Below, piece after piece: positions 34,337 through 43,856 of a stretch of DNA of 64,000 nucleotides. The stretch covers positions 4,030,001-4,094,000 of the forward strand of contig JACGWO010000003.1 of the NCBI GenBank assembly GCA_034509735.1, in the 5' to 3' direction. Made by a program: the position numbers and the translations under genes. Each line of letters begins with the position of its first letter. The first letter of the stretch is position 1. The notes under the pieces are model-generated. The model was not told the DNA's origin, made no database searches, and saw nothing but the letters and a program-made list of their open reading frames with translations. The stretch is from Sesamum alatum. Taxonomy: Eukaryota; Streptophyta; Magnoliopsida; Lamiales; Pedaliaceae.

Positions 34337-34857
34337 AAAAATAATAAAAAAAATAAAAATATGGAAGTCGAACTCAAAGTTTGAGTTTAATCATTGAAGT
34401 CGAACTCAAAGAGTTCGACTTTGAAATTTATAAAAAAAAGAAATATTGGTAAAGTTTTTTGAATTCGACTTTGAAATTTATAAAAAAAAAAATATTGGTA
34501 AAGTCGAACTAAAAGAATTCGATTTTTTCCATTCATGTTATATATAATATATTATAATTATTTATGTTATTTTTAATTTTTTTAATATTAAATAAATAAA
34601 TAAGCCTAATATTCCAGTGATTGTTTGCATATCTCTTGATGCTTTAACCATATTTTTTGTGTGCAGATATTCCAGGGAAATGTGCAGTGGTGAAAAGAGG
34701 TACGCCGCCGGCACCAACATACTGCAGAGATGACAAAGATTGTGTGAAACTGTGCGACTTCTTCCGGCAGAAGCTCAGCGGCGGTTGTCAGCGCACTAAA
34801 GTCTGCTGTTGTTATCCAAAGCCGCCATGCTGTCTCCCCTCAAATCTCAGTGCATAA
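25880..34857 (+). CDS. Secreted cysteine-rich defensin-like peptide, 2 exons, 8.7-kb intron
   Basis: Exon 1 is 25880-25934 and exon 2 is 34667-34857, 81 residues in total. Exon 1 codes a hydrophobic signal peptide starting MGQVSLLVAFM. The donor is G|GTATGT and the acceptor TGTGCAG|A. The phase-1 intron at the signal/mature junction is the classic position in plant defensin-like genes. The mature part has ten cysteines spaced C-x13-C-x5-C-x3-C-x10-C-x5-CCC-x5-CC. The C-x5-C-x3-C...C-x-C core fits a cysteine-stabilised alpha-beta or knottin-like fold. The presumed role is extracellular defence or signalling; the target is unknown. No stop or frameshift is seen. The intron contains a solo LTR, an inverted-repeat element, and a PMD-bearing Mutator-type element that itself holds another solo LTR. 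The exon pairing is inferred from phase and family structure, not from transcript data. Confidence 0.78.
26921..27035. repeat. Tandem repeat, unit about 22 bp, about 5 copies
   Basis: The unit CATTTCGCATCATAGCTCTT varies slightly from copy to copy and lies inside the solo LTR. Confidence 0.85.
28065..28200. repeat. (AT)n and (TTA)n microsatellites
   Basis: (AT)n at about 28065-28100 and (TTA)n at about 28155-28200 near the 3' end of the solo LTR. The tyrosine/leucine-repeat open frames over them are artefacts. Confidence 0.9.
28432..29180. repeat. Long inverted-repeat element with an extra arm copy
   Basis: The arm 28432-28590 (CTTTTTCGTTTCATAAAGAA..., then AGTTTTAATGGAAGGACA) is repeated in inverse at about 28855-29010. 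A second, more diverged inverse arm follows at about 29020-29180, directly repeating the previous one. No coding is seen. It resembles a MITE-type foldback element with a duplicated right arm. The 5' side abuts the solo LTR target duplication. Confidence 0.65.
29535..29660. repeat. Subterminal palindromes, left side of the PMD element
   Basis: Three successive copies of the palindrome GTCGAACTC-x3-GAGTTCGAC or close variants. Matching copies occur at 34360-34530 on the right. They may be binding sites for a transposase supplied in trans. Confidence 0.75.
29742..29910. repeat. Cluster of perfect palindromes / compound hairpin
   Basis: A 38-bp arm at 29771-29808 (starting GCTGCAGCATGCACC) is exactly inverted at 29837-29874. 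A separate perfect 30-bp palindrome lies at 29880-29909 (GTCACGGG, T7A7, CCCGTGAC). A near-perfect hairpin lies at 29743-29766. GGTCACGGG (29742-29750) can also pair with CCCGTGACC (29902-29910), closing the whole cluster. It lies 180 bp upstream of the first PMD exon. Confidence 0.9.
30091..34154 (+). pseudogene. Plant mobile domain (PMD/MAIN-like) protein, split by a solo LTR
   Basis: Likely exons are 30091-30388, 30470-30676, 30757-33426 (interrupted by 30842-33067) and 33507-34154, all with GT-AG borders. PMD hallmarks include VLAVLHEMGFYDVYRCGRIV, LITALVERWR, the IWAWSRI strand, QFLWQPYD, LWTSI joined across the LTR to CPLIFYAIVEMHHPERVFR, and FGMRQDIPQ. The tail is glutamine/serine-rich with a basic RRPRRQRHRR end. 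In-frame stops occur at 30596-30598 (TAA), near 33122 (TAA in place of an expected Gln after HPERVFR) and at 33645-33647 (TAG). The conserved block usually between VERWR and WAW is missing, so it is shortened as well. PMD proteins are known both in plant transposons and as domesticated nuclear factors (MAIN/MAIL). This copy sits inside a TIR element, so it is read as transposon-borne and dead. Confidence 0.8.
30842..33062 (-). mobile_element. Copia solo LTR inside the PMD exon
   Basis: It is a 2,221-bp near-copy of the LTR at 2084-4311 (same start TGAAGGACAAGCGG and end CTATTCCAACA). A perfect 5-bp target duplication AATAT flanks it (30837-30841 and 33063-33067). There is no PBS or internal region. 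It interrupts the PMD exon between codons for Ile and Cys. The high similarity to the element at the window start implies a recent insertion followed by LTR-LTR recombination. Confidence 0.95.
34288..34333. repeat. (TAG)n(TAA)n microsatellite
   Basis: A trinucleotide tract near the right end of the PMD element. It mirrors the (TTA)n tract at 29682-29722 near the left end, as expected for extended inverted repeats. Confidence 0.9.
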
Positions 34858-34904
34858 TTAAGTCTCTATTAAGTCTCTAATTCATGTTTCAATCTTTAAT
34901 CTAA

Positions 34905-35749
34905 GGGATAATTACACTCTCTTCCCCTTGAGATTTGATGTAATTACACGTAGACCTCTTGTGGTTTGAGAAATTACACTTAGTACCTTTACTTTTGTTT
35001 TCATCCAACAAATAGATCCTCCAATTAATAAAATTGATAAAATTTGCTGACATCAGCAAAAAAGTTGAATAAAAATCTATTTTTGCCCTTGGTTGACTTG
35101 TTATAAGTCAAATAAATATTCTTTTGACCAAACTATTGTTATACATTTCACCCACTTATGCATGTGAGTTTGTACTTGTATAAGAGTAAATAGTGTAATA
35201 TATTCAATAAATTAAAATATAAGAGTAAATAGTGTAATATATTCAATAAATTGCTAGTTTTACCATTAAAGTATAATTATATTAAATAATTATTAATTAA
35301 TAAATAAATTTAGATCGGTAAAAATAAATTTAGCTCTTAATGTATATATATACTATATTATATAATTTAACTAAATATTCTAGAAGACATATATTATGAT
35401 AACTCGATCATAACGATCATATCACTGTGATAACATAAATATAGTATTTATATCCCTTGTGATATTTTAATAATAGCAAAAAATATTTTCTTGCGGTTTT
35501 GTCTTTTTAGTCTAAGGCATTTGTTCATTTCGATTCATTTCTATACATATAAGGAATTTTGTATTTTTAGTTTTTCAATTTTTCATGTTTCTTTTTTTTC
35601 CTTTAGCCACTTAGTATAAAGGTAAATTGATCATTTTTGTTAAGGGGTCTTGACATCTTTTATAATTAAGGGTATTAGGTGTAATTTTTCAAACCATAGG
35701 GAATCTCGTAATTATATCAAATCTCAGGGGAGGAGAGTGTAATTATCCC
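34905..35749. mobile_element. 845-bp Mutator-like MITE with 9-bp TSD
   Basis: The left end is GGGATAATTACACTCTCTTC and the right end is its inverse, with about 80 bp of TIR. A perfect 9-bp duplication TTAATCTAA flanks it (34896-34904 and 35750-35758). It lies 48 bp after the defensin-like stop codon, so any 3' UTR must end in or read through it. The interior is AT-rich and non-coding. It is related to the outer MITE at 6729-7860. Confidence 0.92.
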
Positions 35750-35759
35750 TTAATCTAAT

Positions 35760-35998
35760 GGTGATGAATTAATAAAAGAGAAAAAGAGCATATAATTTAT
35801 CATTTTCGAGTGAATAAAGACTTGTCTTTTGTTGTAGTAAAAGTTTAATATGTTGAAGAGTAGCTAGAATCGTTTAATATTCAATATTTAATATTTTAAT
35901 ACGTTCTTTTCACATTTAGAAGTTGTTAGGGGGAGAGTTATTTACTATTTGATATTTTAACTCGTCGACTTAAAATACAAGCTCTGTTACTGAGATTT

Positions 35999-36053
<55 letters not shown>

Positions 36054-36380
36054 TAAATTAGTGGCAATAAAATTCGAACTCATAATTTTTTATTTGATCT
36101 AACTCTAATGATATATTACATAATCAATCATCTCATTTAAAAACTAATTAAAATATTAAAAAAATATTTAATATGTTAATATTTTTTTTAAATAAGGTGT
36201 AAGATCTAAATGTACCATAGCAGAATGGCTTTGGAAGAATTATCTTCTCCCAAAAATTTCATGGACATATTTGTGTCTGATAGGATTTAATAATAGAGCA
36301 TTACTAGATGGAATGCTGTTGAAGTCAAAAGTGATGCAAATAGAAAATACAATTGGATACTTTTGATGACAGTTTTCCTT
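35760..36380. other. AT-rich intergenic DNA with (TAA)n tract
   Basis: No gene is seen. A (TAA)n microsatellite lies at about 36000-36050. Confidence 0.6.
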
Positions 36381-39300
36381 TTCTTCCTTTTTTTTTTGTT
36401 TTTTTATTCTTGATACTGTATCCTTCCCATTCTCAAAAAATCAACAAGAGCTGGTGCCCTTATCACAAAGTACATCAGGTTGGGTTTTGGGGGGGGGGGG
36501 GGGGGGGGAATTGGACTATCCCAATTTGCACCATGAGCCCACTTAGCAACCCCATGTGCAAACCCATTACAAAGACCTGGGATTTTTTCTAAAGTTCCAA
36601 TTAGGCCTCAAGGCCCAGAGTTTCCTAATCTCTCCTACATTAAGAAATGCAACTCTATGAACTTTATCCCTCTATTTTTTAATCCACTCAATAGCAACTG
36701 CAGAGTCCGATTCAAAAATGACAAAATCAGAGTTAAGGTTTTTGCTGCAGCACGAATGGCTCGAAGTTCTAAAAGGGTTGCATCATAGGCAAAGATTTGG
36801 GTTTCCTCCATGTCCACAATGATGCCATCATGGTCTGGGATTATGATCGCAGCAAAGCTCGTATTTGAAAGCAATGTCTGTGTTTATTTTGGTCCACCTG
36901 GGGGCGGTGGATGCCAACGGTAGTTTGTTTGTGATGCACTTTTCCTCGTTTACATGGCTTCACAATGGTCCTTCATTTTTATGAGGATAAGTCGTGCAAT
37001 CTCTTCTAGTGTTTGCGGTTTCTTTCCGTGAGCGCATTCATTTCTTGCTCTCCAAGTATGCTCGAGGGTGATTGCCCAGGTTGTGAGAAATTCATGTTGG
37101 ATGTCCTGGTCTGGGAAGACAAATGGATTTGTGCTTGAGATTTGCAAGAACTACTCTCTAATTGACAAGTGTGACAAGTGATGTAGTCTCACTTGCCATT
37201 TAGGAGAAAGCCATATTTGCTCCGCAAACGGACATCGCAGGAAGGGATGCGATGTGTCTTCAACCTGAAAGTCACAAAGAGGACAATTAGTTTCATGGAT
37301 TTGAAAGAGTTGGTTGAGTTTGAGTTGGAAGCACATCAAATATTGTTCTCAGAGCTTCAAATGATTATGGAGGTCCAGCCTCCAAAACTCTTTCCAACAC
37401 TGTTGGATTTCGGGTCAGTGGGTTCACCACTCTGATTAATTAGAAGATCGGCTGTTTTAGTTGAAAATTTCCCTGACTTTAAGGGAGCCCAAAACAGCTG
37501 AGAGGGTTCCAGTGATTTTAGAATTTGAATTTTACGAATCTCCGGCACAATTTTCGGAGAGAACATCTTAAAGAGAAGGTCAGTCTTCCATTGGTAGCAG
37601 TTTTGGTCAATCAACCCTCCAATGTGGATTAGCCAATCTGGGTCAAGATGCGCAGGGGGTTCCAGAACAAAGCCTTGGATTGATGGAATCCATGTATCAT
37701 TCCAGATTTGAAGTGTTCATTGTGCAGTGACCGGAAAGCATGCCCCTCCTTTGGTGATTTTTGAGCATTTGATGATGTCTTGCCAAATCCATGACCCTCA
37801 GTTAGCTTGCAATTGGAAAAGAAACCCGAGTCATTTTTGAGATACTTTGCAAGTAAAACATTACACGAGCATTTATTAGTTTTTGGGCAATACCCCAGGC
37901 AATCTTAGAGACGTGTGCTTTGTTAAACTCATTGAACTTCCTAAAACCCAGCCCTCCCTCGCTTTTTGGTTGGCAAATGGAGTGCCATGAATTAAGTGCC
38001 ACAAATCTGTTGTTTCCCTCCGCCTAGTTTGATTGCCACCAGAATTTTCGGGTGATCGCATCCAGCTTATACAAATACTCTTAGGTATTAGAAACGTGGA
38101 CACTCGATACACCGGTAGGGACTAAACAACTGATTTGATGAGGATCATTTTCCCAGCTTTGGATAGGTTTTTTTCTTTCCATGAGGAGAGTTTATTTGAC
38201 AGTTTTTCCACAAGTTTAGTGAAGGTTTGGCTTCGTGAGACTGGTTTGCAAAATGGCAACCGAGGTGTTTCGCTCTATGGTTGCACCTCGTCATTTGTAG
38301 GATGTCAAGAATGACTCTACTGTGTTTATTTGCCACATTGCTGCTAAAGTGCACAAAGAACTTGCTAGCATTGGCTTTCAGGCACGACAATCCTTCGAAA
38401 CTGCGAGGCAATCTCTAACTGCTTGAGCGTCCCTCTCATTAGCCATGCAGAAAATAAGATTATCAGCATAGAAGATATGTGAAATTGACGGCGCGTTCTT
38501 ACACACTTTAACTCTTTTAATATTCCTATTTGATTCCTGATGCAGTAATAGACTGGATAAGACCTCGACATAGATAATAAAGAGATAGGGTGAAAGGGTG
38601 TCTCCTTGTACAAGTCCACATGTCGGTTTGAAGTAGCCAAAAGGGTCACCGTTAATCAGCATTGAGAGTCATAGAAGAGATGCATTGAGATATCCAATTC
38701 ACCATCTACGAGCAAAAGCCCAACCTGTTCAAGAAGTTTAAGCAGAGCAGGCCATTCAACACAGTCATAGGCTTTAGTTCGATCTTTTTTGATGGCCATA
38801 AAACCCTTTTTTGCCTTTTTTTCGGTGTAAATAGTGCATGAGTTAATGTGAAATGATTGAGTTTTCATTGATGGTTCTTCTAGGCACAATTGCCATTTGG
38901 AGGGGTGAGATGATTTTCTCCAGGGTTGGTTTGATTTTTTTTGCCAACAGTTTTGAGATGATTTTGTAGGTTATGTTATAGAGAAGGAATGGCCGATCGA
39001 TAGTGCGTGCCTTGAGGTTTTTTGAAATTAGTGTGATGTAAGTGTGACTTAAGCTGGAGGGATCTGGCCAGTGGTAAAGAAATGAAGTGTGGTTTTGATA
39101 ACTTGGTCACCAACTATATGCCAGAAATATTTTAAAAAATTTGGGGGGTAATCTGTCAGGCCCTGGGCTTTCTAGGGAGGCCATCCCAAAAACAGCCTCT
39201 TTAATGTCCTCAGGTGATGGGATTTTTCGGATTTCCTGGTTGTCATAATCAGAAACTAGAAAGGGCATAAATTCATGAAGAGAAACAACACAGTTTGGGG

Positions 39301-40530
39301 TGTCTTACAGTAATTCAGATGTGAAAAAGGACTTAAAATAATTTGAGAATTCATTACCCGTTTGCTCCCATTCCACGACAATATCCCTTTGTCTCGTCTG
39401 AATCGAATGGATGTGGTTGGCCCTTGACTAAAGGATAGTTGTGAGGTGAAATAATCTAGTATTCGCATCTCCATCCTCAAGCCACTTTTGCTTGGCTTAT
39501 CGTCTCCATTTTGTTTCCAACCTCTTCAATTGCTCATCGAGTCCACATTGGAGATTTTGTTCCAATTCCAGAACTTCGACATTTTGGTCCATACTTTGGA
39601 TCTCCTCAATTTTATTCTTAATCAAATTGATCCTTTCTTGGCACCAACCAAACGAGGTTCTGTTCCATTTTCTCAGATTTTCCCTCATAATTTTTAACAG
39701 ATTACGTAGTCATGTACTTGGGGTACCTGCAACAGATGATAACAAGGAATTAGCAATGATACTTTGACAGGAAAAATTGCGGCACCACATCTCCTCGAAA
39801 AAGAAACGCATAGGTCCGTCTATAGTATTTGGCTGAGTATCAAGTAAAACGGGGCAATTGTCAGACGCTATGGCAGGTAGGTGTAGAATTAATGTTTTTG
39901 GAAACAATAGATACCAATCAACATTAGCTATACCTCTATCTAAACGAGATTGAATATTCGCATGACCCGATCTTGTATTTGTCCAGGTAAATCTAGGCCC
40001 AAAGAAACCAAGGTCAATAAGGTTACATGCATCAAATTCATCTCGTAGGCTATTCCTAGAGGCAGAGACAAAAGGTCTTCCTCCCCTTTTTTTCTGTTGA
40101 GAAATTACAACATTAAAATCGCCCATGACTAGCCATGGTCCATCAAACAAGGAAGACAGTTCATTCAAGGATTTCCAAAACAAAGGTTTTAAAGTTGTGA
40201 CAGCTGGGCAATGTACGCCCTTGCATTGCCACGGTTGTGGTTCAGCATTTAGGAAAATCATAGCACAAATCAACCACGAGTTCGCATAAACAATATATAC
40301 ATTTAAGCTAGGGTCCAGGCCAAGCAAAGCCCCCCAACCATGTTTAAAGTAGGCACGAATTGAAAAAAAGACAAGTTAAATGTTTGAAGAAGAGAAGAGA
40401 TGTTATCTGTCTGGGTAATTTTGATTTCACCGAGGAAGAGGATGTTAGGTTTGTAGGAATTTAGAAGGTCCCATAGCATTCTCCTTGCTGCCGTTCGGCC
40501 AACCCACGATAATTCCAAGTTAAGATCTTA
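36380..40530 (-). pseudogene. L1-type LINE, ORF2 remnant
   Basis: Reading the minus strand, the N-terminal endonuclease is at 40518-39710: a WVGRTAARRMLWDLL-like start, LFLGEIK, GDFNVVIS, RLDRGIAN and an SDNCPVLL end. Reverse transcriptase follows: KDRTKAYDCVEW (38889-38656), LVQGDTLSPYLFI and HIFYADNLIFC (38662-38378). Next come the thumb/connection (WHSICQPKSEGGLGFRKF, 38002-37802), a zf-RVT-like segment (NCPLCDFQVEDTSHPFLRCP, 37339-37151) and an RNase H-like end (36874-36635). The frame changes many times. The YADD box reads YADN. A T-rich stretch at about 36370-36415 may be the poly(A) tail on the plus strand. ORF1 was not recognised with confidence. Confidence 0.85.
36489..36509. repeat. 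Poly(G) run of 21
   Basis: Twenty-one consecutive G residues within the LINE 3' region. Confidence 0.95.
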
Positions 40531-41580
40531 ATTAGATCACTCCCTTACCCTTTTGGGCCCTCGATAAAGAAGAATTCTTGTGTATATTCAATTTCGAGAT
40601 CAAACTGAGTGAGGCTTGGGCAACATAGGAGTACATTACTTTTGCTCGATATTTTTGGAATTTTCCTTATTTATGGCCTTTTCTTTCAATCGGATTACTC
40701 TTATTTCCTTCTAGACAGTAGTCTTTTCCTGGACGAGCTAAACTATCATACTTTGGTTTTTTGTCAATTGTGATTGGTTCCTCTGCCATGCCTATGGAGT
40801 AGAAGGGGGCGTGTTTTCAGGTGTTTCAGGTATGAGAGGATGGGGGAGATGGGCATCTATTTTGGTATGCTTGGGTCTTCTGCCCCCTCGTTTTGTTTAC
40901 TATATCTCCTTTCCTCCTCTTTTATTTCAAGGTCTAGATCCTTGCACAAGTTTATTTATTTATACAAATATTTTCTTGATTAGGAGCAATTAAATTGGTG
41001 CCTTAATTTGACATGGTAAGTAGATCACCAAAATTCTATCGTAGTGTGATATGGTTGTAATTTGAGCAGGAGAGTGAATGGAAAAATTACCCTTGAAGGT
41101 ATGATGCTTTCAAAGTATTGTGTTTAAAGAGAGAATTTTTTAGCTGATCATGTATTGTCAAATCAATGAATAGTCGCCTTCATAAAACAATGTTATTTTG
41201 AGATATTTATCGTGGAGTTTAGAGTGTTTATGTGTAATAATGTATATATGTTTATGGTGTAATTTAATTATAAAAAAATGACTATGATACCCTTATAATA
41301 ATCAATATTAGTGGCATATCTATCATATAGTCCCCCCCCCTCCTCTGATGATAACTGGTATTAGAAGGAGGGAGTCATCCAAGACTAAGGAAAAGTATAA
41401 AGCATTAGAGTTTTTATTGCATGGCAAAGCAGGGATAGGTAGGTTTGAACTTCGGCACCTACCTTAGGGACTCATTTCTTTCAAGAGCAAGATATGACTT
41501 TACAAGGTGAGGAAGACTACCCTTTTTTGTTCTTTTTTCCTAGTTTTTTTATCTCCTCTTCTACTTGTTCATTTCTCCTT
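40531..41580. other. Unassigned region next to the LINE
   Basis: The minus strand at 40800-40550 gives a partly open, proline/lysine-rich reading (EEPITIDKKPKYDSLARPGK) that could be the end of LINE ORF1, but this is weak. The rest shows no gene. A C run lies at about 41331-41341. Confidence 0.35.
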
Positions 41581-41765
41581 TAATCACAAGCTAAATGTGG
41601 GGTTGTGAATTTTGGAAAAATGGTGCAGATGGTGGAGATGGTGGAGAGAGTGGACCCGACGGGGGCCATCGATCCTACGGAGGTAGGATGCAAAGACGAG
41701 GAAGCTTGTCTCGACAGCTCCAAGGGCCAGACCGAGGGTTCGGTATCCAGGTTGAGGCACTATTA

Positions 41766-41970
41766 TTTGTATGGATAAGCCTAAATTATAGAGTATATAA
41801 CTTTGATCATATGGATCAACTTCTAGTCGTATAGCTTTACAATAATTCTGTAAAACTTCCGCATAATTTCCTTTGGAGATTGAGCTAACATCATTACAGT
41901 CACCATTCAATTAAAAGAATCTGCATTTTAGAACCGTACGTGAGATTTTCATCTCATACGGCTCCTCCCT
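41766..41970 (-). pseudogene. ycf3: Plastid ycf3 fragment with group II intron domain V (NUPT)
   Basis: On the minus strand, 41967-41934 reads GAGCCGTATGAGATGAAAAT followed by CTCACGTACGGTTC, the conserved domain V hairpin of plastid group II introns. About 65 bases further, translation gives [20 protein letters not shown] and [12 protein letters not shown]. This closely resembles the start of ycf3 exon 2 (TPR protein for photosystem I assembly). Intron 1 end plus exon 2 start is the plastid gene order. Several substitutions, and loss of similarity after about 41766, show it is a decayed nuclear insert of plastid DNA. What lies beyond on the low-coordinate side is not plastid ycf3. Confidence 0.85.
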
Positions 41971-42301
41971 TATCTTCACGAGGAGAATAATACAAAATAG
42001 ATGACAATATTATCATTTAGACTGAGCAGGGCTTGTGTTTTTACAAGAAATCTCTAACCAACCTTCTTGCAAGAGATTTTTTCCACCCACATTCGCAAAT
42101 TCCGGTGACTAAAGGACCAAAATCGCAAAAAATTAACAAATTATATGACCTATGGTACCTAAAATGATAAAGGACTAAACCGACAAAATGCGAAAGATAT
42201 AGGACAAAAATTGCATTTAATCTAGAAAATTACACATGTCCATTTTGGCGGCCTAGCTTATCGCAAGCTAGTCAGCTTTATCACACGCACTCCGACTCGG
42301 G
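41971..42301. other. Intergenic, repeat-like text
   Basis: The first part may still be ycf3 intron. 42110-42240 resembles common plant repeat text (ACTAAACCGACAAAATGCGA...). No gene is seen. Confidence 0.4.
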
Positions 42302-43856
42302 TATGTTTGGAGAGTTTGAATGAAAGTCACTCATACAATATATGCAAGCAACAACAATATCTAACAATTCAAGCGACACAAGAATTAGGGGCAATGCCTA
42401 ACCTTATATTTTTATTTCTCAATTTCGAAATACAAGGAACAAAATTGAACACACCGAACCCTCATTCATTCTCATAAAAAAAACGTATAAGCCCTGGGCC
42501 AAAACATAAAATACAACATGCACTCAACATCCCCAACTTCTGGGAAGAAACTGCCTATAACCTACCACATTTCCTGGACGTGTTTGTAGCCACTTTCTGC
42601 CATGTAGACAGTCGGTTTTTCAACCCTCAACCGCCAGTCACATGCTTCCCACATGTTATCTGCTTCAGCTCACACAGGCAATCGCTAAGACTTGACCGCT
42701 ATCAACAGTCACCAAGACTTGTCGGTCATATGCGCACACCATTTGGCCATCCGCGCGCACCGTCTGCCAACCTGTTGAGGAATCCCGAACATCGGGAGCA
42801 ATCTACATGCACCATCTGTCAATCTGTTGAATGATGCCACACACAAAGCGCTACCACGCACACCATCTTTCGACTGTCCCCGCACATAGGCACCCAGCTC
42901 GTCCATGTGCAGATCATGCGCATCTGCCTGTCGACTCCACTAAGTCCCGTACACATGCCTCAATGCTATTGAGACACAAGCCCCTAATGCCCACTATGCG
43001 AATAATTGACTACTGATGCCCCAAATACACCTAAAGCCTACACACGTACACCCCGTTGTGCAGCCTACTGTGCATCATCACCCAACTTTATTCAACCGGC
43101 CAACATGTACGATGTGCTGCCCATCAACCCAATATCATGGTACTAATAATCGCATATGCAACGTGTCGTCCCCTGTCGATACTCACTGCTGAGTCTTGCA
43201 CGTATGCCTGTCGCACCTGACCGAACGACATTTCAAGGGGGTATATACTTTTAACCTAGGATGCATGGATACAAACACGGCGACACGGACATGATACAAC
43301 AAGACACGGCAACAAAAAAAATTTCAAAAATTAGGACACGACACGGCTATATATAATATGTTTTTTTTATATAAATTCTAAATTTTTTCTAAAATTTATG
43401 CAATATGAAAAATATCAAGATAATACATAAAATAAGCATGTCTTGTATCAAAAATTTTAACCAAAAGACATGACTTCAAAAATATACATAATTCATTTAT
43501 ATTAAAACTACGCAATGAAAAAATTTCTAATCATTTGAATTAGTTAAATTATCATGACCATCTCTCAAATTTTTAATAATTTCATCCCAAAGCTTTTAGT
43601 CTGAGAGAAGTAAATTATATTTTTTCTTATTTATTTAGACCAAAACTCTTATTTTTTTTAAATTAAAAACACAATTCAAAACTTTTTAAAATTATAAAAA
43701 AATCCTAAACGTGTCCAAAACGTGTTAGACACTCCTCAAAAACGTGTCAGACACGACAACAGGTGTCTCCGACACAGTTTCTTTTTTTTTTTTTTTTCTA
43801 TTTTTTATATTTTCGGACACGCCTATGCTTTGTCCGACACATGTCCCTAAAAGCCT
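42302..43856. repeat. Direct repeat X, left copy (outside the copia 3' LTR)
   Basis: Similar along its length to 49866-51404 (for example GAGAGTTTGAATGAAAGTCA at the start and CCTAAAAGCC at the end), with scattered substitutions and one indel of about 18-25 bp. It contains a GACACGG/GTGTC-rich portion (43260-43850). Open frames shared by both copies show no domain. Confidence 0.85.

Larger units (their letters stand above)
29457..34606 (+). mobile_element. Mutator-type TIR element carrying a plant mobile domain gene
   Basis: Both ends carry GGCTTATTTATTTATTTAAT and its exact inverse, and the similarity continues inward for roughly 100-200 bp. A perfect 10-bp direct repeat TAATATTCCA flanks it (29447-29456 and 34607-34616). 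TSD length and long TIRs fit the Mutator superfamily. Minus the 2.2-kb nested solo LTR, it is about 2.9 kb. The only recognisable gene is a PMD gene (30091-34154); no MURA-type transposase was found. Subterminal palindromes AAGTCGAACTC...GAGTTCGACTT occur near both ends, and trinucleotide microsatellites lie just inside (29682-29722 and 34288-34333). It sits in the intron of the defensin-like gene. Confidence 0.85.

Noticed and set aside
42580..43016. Cysteine-containing open frame shared with 50009-50577
   Set aside because: Shared because repeat X is duplicated. The copies differ by indels, and no signal peptide or domain is visible.
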